Notes under the pieces: generated by a model
What the model was told of the DNA's origin: nothing
The model's database searches: none
Seen by the model: only the letters and a program-made list of their open reading frames with translations
In this document: positions 8,794-18,403 of the stretch, one piece after another
How positions within the stretch are numbered: the stretch's first letter is position 1
Layout of the letters: each line of letters starts with the position of its first letter
NCBI GenBank assembly: GCA_019753375.1
Contig: JAIELC010000024.1
Location: 19,148-83,147, forward strand
Direction: 5' to 3'
From: Sphingomonas sp.
GTDB lineage: Bacteria > Pseudomonadota > Alphaproteobacteria > Sphingomonadales > Sphingomonadaceae
DNA: 64,000 nt
Translations under genes and position numbers: made by a program

Positions 8794-11454
8794 ATGACCT
8801 CGACCAACGATATCCGCCGTTCGTTCCTCGATTATTTCGCGCAGGAAGGACATGAACGCGTCGCCTCGGCGCCGCTGGTCCCGCATAACGATCCGACGCT
8901 GATGTTCGTCAATGCCGGCATGGTCCCGTTCAAGAACGTCTTCACCGGATTGGAGACGCGGCCCTATGTCACGGCGACAAGCGCCCAAAAGTGCGTGCGG
9001 GCGGGAGGTAAGCACAACGATCTTGATAATGTTGGCTACACGGCGCGGCACCACACGTTCTTTGAAATGCTCGGAAATTTCTCTTTCGGCGATTATTTCA
9101 AGGAGCGCGCCATTTCATTGGCATGGAATCTGGTTACGCGCGAATGGGGCGTCGCGAAGGACCGGTTGACCGTTACTGTCTACCACACCGATGACGAAGC
9201 CTTTGATCTTTGGCAAAAGATTGCGGGTCTTCCTGAAAGCCGCATCATCCGCATCGCGACCAAGGATAATTTCTGGGCGATGGGAGACAGTGGTCCCTGC
9301 GGCCCGTGCTCCGAGATTTTCTATGATCATGGCGATCATATTTTTGGCGGGCCCCCCGGGAGCCCCGATGAGGATGGCGACCGGTTTGTCGAGATCTGGA
9401 ACCTGGTGTTCATGCAATATGAACAGGAAGCCAATGAAATCGTCGAAGAACTCCCCAAAAAATCGATCGATACCGGCCTGGGGCTCGAACGTGTCGCGGC
9501 AGTCATGCAGGGCGTCCACGATAATTACGACACCGACACGTTTCGGGCGCTGATCGCGGCATCGGGCGCGCTGACCCATACGGCGACGACGGGCGACAAT
9601 CAGGCCAGCCACCGCGTCATTGCCGATCATCTGCGCACGTCGGGCTTTCTGGTTGCCGATGGCGTGCTGCCCGCCAATGAAGGGCGCGGCTATGTGTTGC
9701 GGCGGATCATGCGGCGCGCGATGCGGCACGCCCATTTGCTGGGCGCAAAAGACCCGCTGATGCACCGGCTTGTTCCGGCGCTGGTGGCGGAAATGGGCGC
9801 CGCCTACCCCGAACTCGTGCGTGCGCAAGCGGCGATTGAAGCGACGCTGCACCAGGAAGAAACGCGCTTTCGCCAAACCCTCGATAAGGGACTGAAACTG
9901 CTCGACGAAGCGACCACCGGCATGGCCGCGGGCGACGTTTTGGCGGGGGAGACCGCGTTCAAGCTTTACGACACCTATGGGTTTCCCTTTGATCTGACCC
10001 AGGATGCCTTGCGCGCGCAGGGATTTGGCGTCGATACCGCTGGCTTTGACACGGCCATGGCCGAACAGAAGCGCGCGGCCAGGGCCGCCTGGAAAGGATC
10101 GGGCGATCGCGCCTCCGATGACGTCTGGTTTGATATCGCCGAGGAGTCGGGCGGGACTGAATTCACCGGGTACACATCGACGGTGGGTGAAGGTCAGGTA
10201 GTGGCGATGGTGAAGGATGGTCAGCGCGTGGCCACGGCATCGGCTGGTGACATGGTCCAGATCATCACCAATCAGACGCCCTTCTATGGCGAAAGTGGCG
10301 GCCAGATGGGGGACGCAGGGACTATCAGCAGCGATACAGGGCTGCGGGCGACCGTCAGCGACACGGCCAAGGCACTGGGCCGGTTGCACGTTCATCAGGC
10401 TGTGATCGATGCGGGCGAGATCAAGGTTGGCGACAATGTTCATCTCGCCATCGACACCGCTCGGCGGGATGCGACACGCGCCAATCACTCGGCGACGCAT
10501 CTGCTTCATGCGGCGCTACGGGCGCGGCTTGGCGGGCATGTGACCCAGAAGGGCAGTCTGGTTGCCCCTGATCGGCTGCGGTTCGATTTTTCCCATCCGA
10601 CCGCGCTTTCGCCGCAGGAGATTGCCGATATCGAGGCGGACGTTAATCGCCAGATCCGCGGCAATCAGGACGTGTCTACCCGGCTGATGACGCCCGATGA
10701 TGCCATCGCCGCAGGCGCAATGGCGCTGTTTGGCGAAAAATATGGTGACGAGGTGCGCGTGCTGAGCATGGGCGCGAATGACAATGCGCCCTATTCGGTC
10801 GAGCTGTGCGGCGGCACCCATGTCCGGGCGCTGGGCGATATTGCGGTGTTCAAGATCATCAGCGAAAGCGCGGTGTCATCCGGCATTCGGCGGATCGAGG
10901 CGCTGACGGGCGAAGCGGCACGCTTGTGGCTGGTCGATCGCGACGAAAAATTGCGTGACGTCGCCGCAGCGTTGAAGGCATCCCCCGATGAAGTGCCGGC
11001 GCGGGTTGCGACGCTGATCGAGGACCGACGCCGGCTCGAACGCGAGCTGGCCGATGCCAAAAAGGCGTTGGCGCTGGGCGGCGCTGGCGCCGCCGCACCG
11101 GCTGGACCCGAGATGATCGGCGGCGTCGCCTTTGCCGCGCAAGTGGTCGATGGGCTGGATCCCAAGGGGCTGCGCGGCGCGGTTGACGACATGAAAGCGC
11201 GGATCGGATCGGGCATTGCGATGCTCGTGGCGGTCAATGACGGGCGCGCGTCGGTCGCGGTCGGCGTATCCGATGATCTGACCGGTACCCACAACGCCGT
11301 CGACTTGCTGCGCGTGGCCGTCGCGGCGCTGGGCGGGCAGGGGGGTGGCGGCCGCCCCGACATGGCGCAGGGCGGCGGCCCTGACGGCGCCCGCGCACAC
11401 GATGCGGTGGCGGTGGTCAAAGCGGCACTGGCGGAGGCCAAGGCGGCCGCCTGA
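8794..11454 (+). CDS. alaS: Alanine--tRNA ligase
   Basis: An 886-residue class II synthetase that charges tRNA-Ala and edits mischarged Ser/Gly. The catalytic core starts [16 protein letters not shown], the standard AlaRS N-terminus. The editing domain carries the zinc motif HSATHLLH and the later CGGTHV. The C-terminal part has a coiled segment ([15 protein letters not shown]) and the glycine-rich C-Ala domain ending in [12 protein letters not shown]. Length is normal. Its place between recA and icd is common in alphaproteobacteria. It ends convergently with the antiporter gene, separated by a repeat element. Confidence 0.98.
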   Translation: MTSTNDIRRSFLDYFAQEGHERVASAPLVPHNDPTLMFVNAGMVPFKNVFTGLETRPYVTATSAQKCVRAGGKHNDLDNVGYTARHHTFFEMLGNFSFGDYFKERAISLAWNLVTREWGVAKDRLTVTVYHTDDEAFDLWQKIAGLPESRIIRIATKDNFWAMGDSGPCGPCSEIFYDHGDHIFGGPPGSPDEDGDRFVEIWNLVFMQYEQEANEIVEELPKKSIDTGLGLERVAAVMQGVHDNYDTDTFRALIAASGALTHTATTGDNQASHRVIADHLRTSGFLVADGVLPANEGRGYVLRRIMRRAMRHAHLLGAKDPLMHRLVPALVAEMGAAYPELVRAQAAIEATLHQEETRFRQTLDKGLKLLDEATTGMAAGDVLAGETAFKLYDTYGFPFDLTQDALRAQGFGVDTAGFDTAMAEQKRAARAAWKGSGDRASDDVWFDIAEESGGTEFTGYTSTVGEGQVVAMVKDGQRVATASAGDMVQIITNQTPFYGESGGQMGDAGTISSDTGLRATVSDTAKALGRLHVHQAVIDAGEIKVGDNVHLAIDTARRDATRANHSATHLLHAALRARLGGHVTQKGSLVAPDRLRFDFSHPTALSPQEIADIEADVNRQIRGNQDVSTRLMTPDDAIAAGAMALFGEKYGDEVRVLSMGANDNAPYSVELCGGTHVRALGDIAVFKIISESAVSSGIRRIEALTGEAARLWLVDRDEKLRDVAAALKASPDEVPARVATLIEDRRRLERELADAKKALALGGAGAAAPAGPEMIGGVAFAAQVVDGLDPKGLRGAVDDMKARIGSGIAMLVAVNDGRASVAVGVSDDLTGTHNAVDLLRVAVAALGGQGGGGRPDMAQGGGPDGARAHDAVAVVKAALAEAKAAA

Positions 11455-11456
11455 GC

Positions 11457-11568
11457 GCCTGGAGCGTTTGCAAGCCAGGTGGAAACACCTGACAACTCGG
11501 AAAAACGGGCAAACCAACAACCTGGGGTGCCGGTTTTGATTCAATCAAAACCGAACGCGCGCTAGACG
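11457..11568. repeat. Intergenic repeat element, copy 1
   Basis: About 112 bases, roughly 80 percent identical by eye to a second copy at 61939-62050. It carries a hairpin CAGGTG-GAAA-CACCTG (11476-11491), a conserved middle (CGGAAAAACGGGCAAACCAACAA), a perfect palindrome CGGTTTTGATT-C-AATCAAAACCG (11531-11553), and imperfect outer inverted ends (CCTGGAGCG... / ...CGCGCTAG). It lies between the convergent alaS and antiporter genes, and its CTAG end forms the antiporter stop codon. There is no coding potential. It is likely a non-autonomous repeat that also acts as a two-way transcription barrier. Confidence 0.85.
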
Positions 11569-13337
11569 GGATCGCCCTTGCGCACCCGCCTTAGGCGTGG
11601 CTCGCGATCAAGCCCTGCCTGGTCCTTGATCGCCTTGCGCAGCTCGTCGCGCTTTTCATGGATGCTGGCAATCACCGGGCCCATTGCCACGCCCAGATCG
11701 ACCAGCACCGCCTCTGACAGCTGGAGCGAGCTTTCAAGCGTTTCGGGTACAGCATCGGTGGCACCGGCGCGATAGAGTTGCGCAGCGTGATCGGGATCGC
11801 GCGCCCGCGCAACAATGGTCAACCCCGGCACCCATGCCCGTACCCGGCGCACCAGCCGGACGCTCAGCACCGGATCGTCCATCGTCAGGATGAGCGCGTC
11901 GGCGCGCCCCAGATTGAGCCGATCGGTGAATTCTGATCGCGCCACGTCGCCAAAGGCGACCGGATAGCCATCGCGACGCGCGGCATTGACGGTATCGATA
12001 TCGGCTTCGACCGCGATAAAGGCTTTGCCGTGCGCGCGCAGCATATCGGCGACCAGCCGCCCGACACGGCCAAAACCGATGACCACGCTGCCCGGCCCCT
12101 GCAGATCAAGGTCGAGGTCAAGATCATCATTGATCCGTCGCCGCTCGATCTGTCGCGACGCATTGCGGCCCAATCGTGCCAAAAGCGGCGTGATCGTCAG
12201 GCCGATGGCGGTAACGGTCTGCCAGAAGGCAGCGGTTGACGGCAAAATGAGGTGCGCCTGCGTCGCCGCACCCAGCATGATCAGCGTAGTTTCCGACGGG
12301 CTGCCCATCAGCACCCCGGTCTCCGCCGCAATGCCGGTTCGCGTTCCCGACAAGCGCAAAAGCCCGAATGTCACCGCGGCTTTGACCGCAACGACACCGG
12401 TCACAGCGGCGATCAGCGCCGGCCATTGCTGGGAAACCATGTCGAGATCGAGTCCCATGCCGACCGTGATCAGAAATACGCCCAGCGCCAATCCCTTGAA
12501 TGGCGCGGTCATCACTTCGACCTCACCGACATATTCGGTCTCTGCAATCAGAATGCCGGCGAGCAGGGCACCGACGATGGGTGATAATCCCGCGGCAGTC
12601 GTCGCCAGACTGGCGGTAATCACAACCAGAAGCGAAGCGGCCAGAAACAGCTCGGGGCTTTTGGTGCGTGCTGCCTGGGCAAACAGCCGGGGTAGCACCA
12701 GCCGTCCCGCAACGAACATGATCAGCACGGTCACCAGGGCGCCCGCCGCGATCTGGACAATCCCGATCCATCCCGCCGCCGCCGCCATTGGCGCAAAGGC
12801 ACCCAGCACAAAGATGATCGGCACCAGCGCCAGATCTTCGAACAACAGCATCGCAAAGGCAGATCGACCGACCGGCCCCGTCGTGCCGACAATCGGCAAC
12901 ACCAGGGCCGTGGAGGACAAAGCGAGCGCCAGGCCAAGCCCGATTGCGCCGTTTACGCTCAATCCGGTAAGGTACAGAAACAGCGCGAGGATCATGCCCG
13001 ATGCCAGCAGCTCGGCCGCGCCAACCCCGAATACTTCCGCGCGCATCGACCATAGCCGCTTCAGGCTCAGCTCCAGGCCGATCGAAAAGAGCAGCAGCAC
13101 GATGCCGAACTCGGCGAACGGCTCAATCGCCTGAACATCGCTGATCGTGACATAGCGCAGCCATGGCAGCGTCGCGTCGAGCGCTCCCAGCCCATGCGGT
13201 CCGACCAGGATCCCCACCAGAATGAAGCCGATAACCGGGCTGATGCGGAAACGGGCAAAGGCCGGGATCACAATCCCTGCCGCGCCAAGAATGACCAGCG
13301 CGTCTGAAAAACCGTGACTGTCGAGGGGAGAAGCCAT
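11562..13337 (-). CDS. KefB/KefC-type monovalent cation:proton antiporter (CPA2)
   Basis: A 591-residue inner-membrane protein. Residues 1-400 form about 12 hydrophobic segments typical of the Na+/H+ exchanger fold, starting PVIGFILVGILVGPHGLG. Residues about 410-530 form a cytosolic RCK/TrkA-N domain with the nucleotide loop VVIGFGRVGRLVADM and the acidic VEADIDT. The family exports K+ in exchange for H+ and in enterobacteria is gated by glutathione adducts. No ancillary KefF/KefG-like gene is adjacent. The TAG stop is supplied by the end of the repeat element. Confidence 0.92.
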   Translation of the reverse strand: MASPLDSHGFSDALVILGAAGIVIPAFARFRISPVIGFILVGILVGPHGLGALDATLPWLRYVTISDVQAIEPFAEFGIVLLLFSIGLELSLKRLWSMRAEVFGVGAAELLASGMILALFLYLTGLSVNGAIGLGLALALSSTALVLPIVGTTGPVGRSAFAMLLFEDLALVPIIFVLGAFAPMAAAAGWIGIVQIAAGALVTVLIMFVAGRLVLPRLFAQAARTKSPELFLAASLLVVITASLATTAAGLSPIVGALLAGILIAETEYVGEVEVMTAPFKGLALGVFLITVGMGLDLDMVSQQWPALIAAVTGVVAVKAAVTFGLLRLSGTRTGIAAETGVLMGSPSETTLIMLGAATQAHLILPSTAAFWQTVTAIGLTITPLLARLGRNASRQIERRRINDDLDLDLDLQGPGSVVIGFGRVGRLVADMLRAHGKAFIAVEADIDTVNAARRDGYPVAFGDVARSEFTDRLNLGRADALILTMDDPVLSVRLVRRVRAWVPGLTIVARARDPDHAAQLYRAGATDAVPETLESSLQLSEAVLVDLGVAMGPVIASIHEKRDELRKAIKDQAGLDREPRLRRVRKGDPV

Positions 13338-13384
13338 GTAATCAGCCTAGCGGCGGCGCGGCGCGGCGTCACCCCATAGCGGGA

Positions 13385-14056
13385 TCAGGTCGCGGGCCTG
13401 AACAGCGCGTCGATCGACCCGCCATTGGACTTAAGGATGCCTGCAACGCGCTTGCGGCCGAGATAATAGGGCAGGGCAGGATGGTCGGCGTTGTGCGCCA
13501 GCAACGCCTTTGCTTCGGCATCGCTCAGCGATCCGTTGCCCGCGACATAGTCGCAATATCCCTCCAGCTTCCAGGCGGGCGTTCGCCAGTCGATCGTCGG
13601 GCCGAACCGGCGTCGCAGCAGATTATGCGTCACTTCGTGCGCGATAACGCCCGACAGCAACCGGTGGCCGCCAATGATCCGTCCGTTAACGACCTGATCG
13701 GCTTCAGGGTCGTTGCGGTTGATGACGATGGCGCCGCTGACCGGGCGACTAATCGCGAACGCGCCGACCGACGTGCCCGACAGCATCTTCCAGCGCCAGC
13801 CACCCCGGGTAAGATAAATTGTGGTTTGCGGCTGGGGCGTCAGCAGCGCCGAGCCGCGAAGCCGTGCATCGGCGCGCGCCAGGATATTTCGGATTGCGGG
13901 AACGTCGATCGGTGCCTCTGCGTAGAGGACGTAAGAACCGATCGTCGCGGTGTAAGGAAAGCCGAGCGAGGCGGGCGCGGCAACGGCAGCGCCGTACAGC
14001 AGCGCCATGCCGCAAAAGCCGAGGCTGGCGAGCAAACGCCAGCCCCGTGCCCTCAT
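13385..14056 (-). CDS. Putative exported small zinc metallopeptidase (HExxH), uncharacterised
   Basis: A 223-residue protein of unknown family. Residues 1-27 form a signal peptide ([19 protein letters not shown]). H140-E-V-T-H144 ([12 protein letters not shown]) followed by E165 in [10 protein letters not shown] gives an HExxH-20-E spacing, compatible with a gluzincin zinc site. The protein therefore probably acts on peptides in the periplasm. Its ATG overlaps the icd TGA by four bases (ATGA), so it is translated from the icd message. The functional link with isocitrate dehydrogenase is not obvious. Confidence 0.75.
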   Translation of the reverse strand: MRARGWRLLASLGFCGMALLYGAAVAAPASLGFPYTATIGSYVLYAEAPIDVPAIRNILARADARLRGSALLTPQPQTTIYLTRGGWRWKMLSGTSVGAFAISRPVSGAIVINRNDPEADQVVNGRIIGGHRLLSGVIAHEVTHNLLRRRFGPTIDWRTPAWKLEGYCDYVAGNGSLSDAEAKALLAHNADHPALPYYLGRKRVAGILKSNGGSIDALFRPAT

Positions 14057-15273
14057 GCCCAGTTGGCCATTTCGGTTTCGAGATTGGCGCGTACCGTTTC
14101 AAAGAACTGTTCGGTCGTCATCCAGGGTTGATCCGGACCAATCAGAATCGCCAGGTCCTTGGTCATTGCGCCTTGTTCAACGGTGGCAATGCAGACTCGT
14201 TCAAGGGTTTCGGCGAATTTGGTCACGTCGGGCGTGTCGTCAAACTTGCCGCGATACTTCAGACCACCCGTCCAGGCGAAAATCGATGCGATCGGGTTGG
14301 TGCTGGTTGCCTTGCCCTGTTCGTGCTGGCGGAAATGCCGGGTCACCGTGCCGTGCGCGGCTTCTGCCTCAACCGTTTTGCCATCGGGCGTCAGCAACAC
14401 GGACGTCATCAGCCCCAGCGAGCCAAATCCCTGCGCAACCTGATCTGACTGCACATCGCCATCGTAATTTTTGCACGCCCAGACAAACTCGCCGTGCCAT
14501 TTCAGCGCCGATGCGACCATGTCGTCGATCAACCGGTGCTCATAGACAATACCAGCTTCTTTGAACTTGTCTTTGAATTCGCTTTCGAAAACCTCGGCGA
14601 ACAAATCCTTGAAGCGGCCATCATAGGCCTTCAGAATCGTGTTCTTGGTCGACAGATAGACCGGCCATTTCAGGTTCAGGCCATAGTGCATTGACGCGCG
14701 CGCGAAATCGCGGATTGAATCGTCAAGATTGTACATCGCCATCGCGACACCCGAGGACGGGTATTGGAAAACCTCTTCATCGATGACCGTGCCGTCATCG
14801 CCCTCGAACACCAGGCGCAATTTGCCGGGCCCCGGGACACGGAAGTCGGTGGCGCGATATTGATCCCCAAAGGCGTGGCGACCGACCACAATCGGTGCGG
14901 TCCAGCCGGGGATTAGGCGCGGCACATTCTTGATCACGATCGGCTCGCGGAACACCACGCCGCCCAGGATGTTGCGAATCGTCCCGTTGGGCGATTTCCA
15001 CATCTTTTTCAGGCCAAATTCTTCGACGCGCGCCTCGTCGGGCGTAATCGTCGCGCACTTCACCCCGACCCCATATTTCTGGATCGCGCGCGCCGATTCG
15101 ACGGTCACGCGGTCATCGGTTGCGTCGCGGTGCTCGATCCCGAGGTCATAATAATCAAGGTCGACATCCAGATACGGCTTGATCAGGCGCTCACGGATCC
15201 ATTCCCAAATGATCCGCGTCATTTCGTCGCCGTCGATTTCCACGACAGGCGTCTTCACCTTGATCTTCGCCAT
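14053..15273 (-). CDS. icd: Isocitrate dehydrogenase (NADP+)
   Basis: A 406-residue enzyme of the eukaryote-like homodimeric NADP-IDH group; it oxidises isocitrate to 2-oxoglutarate in the TCA cycle. Recognisable parts are the N-terminus [14 protein letters not shown], the substrate loop [12 protein letters not shown], the metal/active-site region [22 protein letters not shown], and the NADP region [12 protein letters not shown]. Length is normal. It is followed without a gap by the HExxH gene. A promoter candidate lies 44 bases upstream. Confidence 0.96.
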   Translation of the reverse strand: MAKIKVKTPVVEIDGDEMTRIIWEWIRERLIKPYLDVDLDYYDLGIEHRDATDDRVTVESARAIQKYGVGVKCATITPDEARVEEFGLKKMWKSPNGTIRNILGGVVFREPIVIKNVPRLIPGWTAPIVVGRHAFGDQYRATDFRVPGPGKLRLVFEGDDGTVIDEEVFQYPSSGVAMAMYNLDDSIRDFARASMHYGLNLKWPVYLSTKNTILKAYDGRFKDLFAEVFESEFKDKFKEAGIVYEHRLIDDMVASALKWHGEFVWACKNYDGDVQSDQVAQGFGSLGLMTSVLLTPDGKTVEAEAAHGTVTRHFRQHEQGKATSTNPIASIFAWTGGLKYRGKFDDTPDVTKFAETLERVCIATVEQGAMTKDLAILIGPDQPWMTTEQFFETVRANLETEMANWA

Positions 15274-15316
15274 CTATTGCTCGCTTGCTTTCATTAGGGA
15301 GGAAAACGTTGACCCG

Positions 15317-15345
15317 CGTCTAGGATGAAGCCGGGCGTCGATCAA
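15317..15345 (-). promoter_or_regulatory. Candidate icd promoter
   Basis: On the minus strand TTGATC (15345-15340), 17 bases, TAGACG (15322-15317). The pattern matches the TTGA-17-TAGA style seen before alaS and trxA. Confidence 0.4.
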
Positions 15346-15419
15346 CCTCGCAGGTGTGCGGCGTTAGAGCGGTTGCGAACGGCGTTGAATTGCGACGCGC
15401 TGACCGGTAGACCGATCGC

Positions 15420-16145
15420 ATGGCAGATTTTGACCAGCCGCTGGCCACGACCAGCGCCAAGTGGCGTGTACCCGATGTGCATCCCGAAGGCCGTAAATAT
15501 GTGCTGATCGCGGCGGCCGTCGCGTTTGTGTCGCTGTTCATTTGGGATTTCCTTACCTGGCCGCTGATCGGGCTAACCCTGTGGGTGGCGCTGTTCTTTC
15601 GCGACCCGGTTCGGGTAACCCCGCAGGGCGACGATATCATTGTCGCGCCGGCGGATGGGCTTGTAACGATGATCGAGCGCGTCCCGCTGCCACCTGAATT
15701 GCGCGGTGATCAGGCCTTGGGCGACGAGCCGTTGGTCCGCATATCGGTGTTTATGAGCGTCTTCGATGTGCACATAAACCGGACACCGATCTCAGGCACC
15801 GTCAAGCAGGTCATTTATATTTCAGGCAAATTCCTGAATGCAGATCTCGACAAGGCGTCGGACGAAAATGAACGTCAGCACATCGTCGTTGAAAACCGGC
15901 ATGGCCGGCGTGTGGGCTTTACCCAGATTGCCGGGCTTGTCGCTCGCCGGATCGTTGGTTTTGTGAAGCCCGGCGACATGATTGTTTCGGGGCAGCGGAT
16001 CGGGTTGATCCGCTTTGGCAGTCGCGTCGATGTTTTTCTGCCAAATGACATGGTGCCGCAGGTTGTGGTGGGCCAACGTAGTGTCGCCGGAGAAACGATC
16101 CTTGGTCGCGTCAGCGCGGCGTTGCCGCATGGCATTGCGCAGTGA
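15420..16145 (+). CDS. psd: Phosphatidylserine decarboxylase
   Basis: A 241-residue PSD of the short bacterial type. It makes phosphatidylethanolamine from phosphatidylserine at the inner membrane. An N-terminal hydrophobic pair ([19 protein letters not shown]) anchors it. The conserved IVAPADGLV and [11 protein letters not shown] segments are present. The pyruvoyl-forming self-cleavage site is the Gly-Ser in [11 protein letters not shown] near the C-terminus. It is followed 26 bases later by pssA, whose product supplies its substrate, so the two form a phosphatidylethanolamine pathway unit. Confidence 0.95.
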   Translation: MADFDQPLATTSAKWRVPDVHPEGRKYVLIAAAVAFVSLFIWDFLTWPLIGLTLWVALFFRDPVRVTPQGDDIIVAPADGLVTMIERVPLPPELRGDQALGDEPLVRISVFMSVFDVHINRTPISGTVKQVIYISGKFLNADLDKASDENERQHIVVENRHGRRVGFTQIAGLVARRIVGFVKPGDMIVSGQRIGLIRFGSRVDVFLPNDMVPQVVVGQRSVAGETILGRVSAALPHGIAQ

Positions 16146-16171
16146 CCGACCAGTCCGATGGTTGACCGCCA

Positions 16172-16996
16172 ATGATTGACGACCATCGGCCCAGGTTTCG
16201 GCGCCGGCAATTACCACGCAGTCCACGCGGGTTGCCGCTTCGCGCCGTCGCCCCCAATGCTGTCACCGCGTTGGCGCTGTGTTCGGGCCTGACCGGTATT
16301 CGCTTTGCGATTTCCAATGACTGGCAATTGGCTGCGGCGATGATTGTGCTCGCCGGGGTGCTCGATGGCCTCGATGGACGAATCGCGCGGATGGTACGGG
16401 GGGAAAGCCGCTTTGGCGCAGAGCTTGATTCGCTCAGTGATGCGATATCCTTTGGCGTTTCGCCGGCACTGATCCTGTATTTGTGGTCGCTCAATTCGTT
16501 GCCGAGGCTTGGCTGGATTTGTGCGCTGATGTTTGCCGTATTCTGTGCGCTGCGCCTTGCCCGGTTCAATGCTGCCATCGATCTGGCCGAACAACCGCAC
16601 AAAATGGCGGGCTTTTTAACGGGCGTACCGTCACCCGCGGGCGCAGGTCTGGCCATGCTGCCAATGTATCTGTGGTTTTTGACCGACGAGCCCATGTTCC
16701 GATCGAGCTGGCTGGTCGCGCCCTGGGTTGCCCTGATCGCGGTGCTGATGGTGTCGAGCATCGCCAGCTTTTCCTGGGCTTCGCTAAAATTGCGTCACTC
16801 TGTGCGGTTCGAAGCGCTGGCGGTGCTGGTTGTCATGGGCGCCGCCTTTGCCTCGGCGCCCTGGCACACGCTTAGCTTTGTCTGCGTCGCGTACCTGATC
16901 TCGCTACCGTTCAGCATGCGCAATTATGCGCGGATCAAGCGGCTACGCGCAGCGCCGACGGTGCCACCGACAGCCGAGCAGCGCGAACCGTCATAA
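16172..16996 (+). CDS. pssA: CDP-diacylglycerol--serine O-phosphatidyltransferase
   Basis: A 274-residue integral membrane enzyme that makes phosphatidylserine from CDP-diacylglycerol and serine. The full CDP-alcohol phosphotransferase signature is present: DGRIAR, eight residues, G, three residues, D, three residues, D (ending GAELDSLSD). Several hydrophobic helices follow. It lies directly after psd. CDP-diacylglycerol is produced by cdsA, also in this window. The 3' end overlaps by 62 bases the tail of the small minus-strand SOS gene. Confidence 0.95.
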   Translation: MIDDHRPRFRRRQLPRSPRGLPLRAVAPNAVTALALCSGLTGIRFAISNDWQLAAAMIVLAGVLDGLDGRIARMVRGESRFGAELDSLSDAISFGVSPALILYLWSLNSLPRLGWICALMFAVFCALRLARFNAAIDLAEQPHKMAGFLTGVPSPAGAGLAMLPMYLWFLTDEPMFRSSWLVAPWVALIAVLMVSSIASFSWASLKLRHSVRFEALAVLVVMGAAFASAPWHTLSFVCVAYLISLPFSMRNYARIKRLRAAPTVPPTAEQREPS

Positions 16997-17240
16997 CCTG
17001 GCGCCGCGCCGGCAGTTTTGCCGGGATCGCGGCCGCGACATCGCCCGCCAACAAAGCGCCGATGCGCGGCAGGGCGGGGACCAAAGTCATCCAGAACACG
17101 GCGCCAATTGCCATCATTGCCACTGCGAACACACCGAGACCCATCATTGCCATCATCACCAGGCTTCCCTTGACAGTTGCAAAACCGAACAGAGGCCGCA
17201 TTTGCGGCGATCGGTTCCACGTTCCTTCAATGAACGTCAT
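16935..17240 (-). CDS. Small membrane protein under tandem LexA boxes (putative SOS effector)
   Basis: No family is recognised. The frame encodes up to 101 residues: one long hydrophobic, methionine-rich stretch (about residues 26-57, SLVMMAMMGLGVFAVAMMAIG and on) followed by a basic, alanine-rich tail (LPARRQVMTVRAARL). Two LexA boxes and a perfect TTGACA lie directly upstream, so the gene is very likely DNA-damage induced. The start is uncertain. ATG 17240 has AAGGAAC upstream but would overlap the expected -10. ATG 17201 (residue 14) and ATG 17156 (residue 29, with AAGGGAAG upstream) would give 88 or 73 residues. Small LexA-controlled membrane proteins such as Caulobacter SidA block division. 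That role here is inference only. Confidence 0.65.
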   Translation of the reverse strand: MTFIEGTWNRSPQMRPLFGFATVKGSLVMMAMMGLGVFAVAMMAIGAVFWMTLVPALPRIGALLAGDVAAAIPAKLPARRQVMTVRAARLSVAPSALRVAA

Positions 17241-17242
17241 AT

Positions 17243-17257
17243 GTTCCTTTCATGTTC
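17243..17257 (-). promoter_or_regulatory. LexA box 1 of the small membrane gene
   Basis: GTTCCTTTCATGTTC on the plus strand, an exact GTTC-N7-GTTC. It lies between the -35 (17262-17267) and the expected -10 of the minus-strand gene. Confidence 0.8.
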
Positions 17258-17261
17258 CGCC

Positions 17262-17267
17262 TGTCAA
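17262..17267 (-). promoter_or_regulatory. Consensus -35 element between two LexA boxes
   Basis: TTGACA on the minus strand. With a 17-18 base spacer the -10 would fall at about 17238-17244 (ACATAT/CATATG, weak), inside or beside LexA box 1. Transcription would then start near 17232, which favours a start codon downstream of 17240. Confidence 0.55.
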
Positions 17268-17272
17268 GTGAT

Positions 17273-17287
17273 GTTCTTGCGATGTTC
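17273..17287 (-). promoter_or_regulatory. LexA box 2 of the small membrane gene
   Basis: GTTCTTGCGATGTTC on the plus strand, a second exact GTTC-N7-GTTC. It is 30 bases (about three helical turns) from box 1 and just upstream of the -35. Confidence 0.8.
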
Positions 17288-17388
17288 CCATTTCGAACCA
17301 GCGTTGGATGCCGCATAGCGAAGGCACCATTACAGGCCGCTTGATTTCGACGGCGCGCTCGACTAAGTGCGCGCTCCTCAATCCCACA

Positions 17389-17441
17389 TGGGAAGCGCTC
17401 ATCACCGGTGTCCGGGCTTGTTTTCGGATATTTGCTTCCCA
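17389..17441 (+). promoter_or_regulatory. Structured leader of rpsB (possible S2 autoregulatory RNA)
   Basis: An 8-base outer stem TGGGAAGC (17389-17396) pairs with GCTTCCCA (17434-17441). Inside, TCCG pairs with CGGA around a GGCTTGTTTT loop. The stem ends 26 bases before the rpsB ATG. Ribosomal protein S2 operons often have autoregulatory leaders, but no known leader class could be matched by eye. Confidence 0.4.
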
Positions 17442-17467
17442 GCGGCTGAACCGGAAAGGAACTAATT

Positions 17468-18310
17468 ATGGCGGCTCCTGTCGTCACCATGCAGCAATTG
17501 ATCGAAACCGGCGCCCATTTCGGACACCAGACTCACCGCTGGAATCCGAAGATGAAGCCTTACATCTTTGGCGACCGCAACGGCGTTCATATCCTTGATC
17601 TGTCACAGACCGTGCCGCTGTTTGCCCGCGCGCTCGAATTCGTTTCGGCGACGACCGCGGCTGGCGGGAAGGTTTTGTTCGTCGGTACCAAGCGCCAGGC
17701 GCAGGAACCGGTGGCTGAAGCCGCACGCCGCGCCGGACAGCATTTCGTCAACCATCGCTGGCTGGGCGGCATGCTCACCAACTGGAAGACGATTTCCGGG
17801 TCGATCAAGCGGCTCAAGACGCTTGAAGAGCAGCTGTCGGGGGACACCACCGGCCTGACCAAGAAGGAAGTCCTTCAGCTGACCCGTGAAAAGGACAAGC
17901 TTGAGCTGTCGCTTGGCGGCATCCGCGATATGGGCGGCATTCCTGACGTAATGTTCGTCATCGACGCCAACAAGGAAGAGCTGGCGATCAAGGAAGCCAA
18001 CACGCTGGGTATTCCGGTTGTCGCGATCCTCGATTCCAACGTTTCGCCGGATGGCATTGCCTTTCCGGTGCCCGCCAATGACGACGCCAGCCGGGCGATC
18101 CGCCTGTACTGCGAGGCAATCGCGATTGCCGCGACCCGCGGCGGCCAGGATCGTCAGGCAAGCTTTGGTGCCGATCTGGGCGCGATGGCCGAACCGATCG
18201 CGGAAGTAGCGCTGGAAGACGTGGCCGCTCCGGCGATTGAGCCCGAGCAGATTGCCGCCGCAACCGACGTTGAGACCGCGTTCGAAGGCGAGCAGCAGCT
18301 CGACGCCTGA
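17468..18310 (+). CDS. rpsB: 30S ribosomal protein S2
   Basis: S2 joins late to the head/platform side of the 30S subunit and is needed for S1 binding. The 280-residue protein has the standard core ([52 protein letters not shown]) plus an acidic, alanine-rich C-terminal extension of about 50 residues common in alphaproteobacteria. AAGGAAC precedes the ATG. It is followed by tsf, the classical gene order. Confidence 0.98.
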   Translation: MAAPVVTMQQLIETGAHFGHQTHRWNPKMKPYIFGDRNGVHILDLSQTVPLFARALEFVSATTAAGGKVLFVGTKRQAQEPVAEAARRAGQHFVNHRWLGGMLTNWKTISGSIKRLKTLEEQLSGDTTGLTKKEVLQLTREKDKLELSLGGIRDMGGIPDVMFVIDANKEELAIKEANTLGIPVVAILDSNVSPDGIAFPVPANDDASRAIRLYCEAIAIAATRGGQDRQASFGADLGAMAEPIAEVALEDVAAPAIEPEQIAAATDVETAFEGEQQLDA

Positions 18311-18403
18311 ACGATGTCCGACCGGACGTCGCCGAACTGACATAATGGCGGGGTAGGGCGCAGGCGCCTTTCCCCGCCACAAACCTATCAAGAGGAAAAG
18401 AAC

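Noticed and set aside
9115..10509. A 464-codon open frame antisense to alaS
   Set aside because: Composition-driven shadow; alaS is intact on the other strand.
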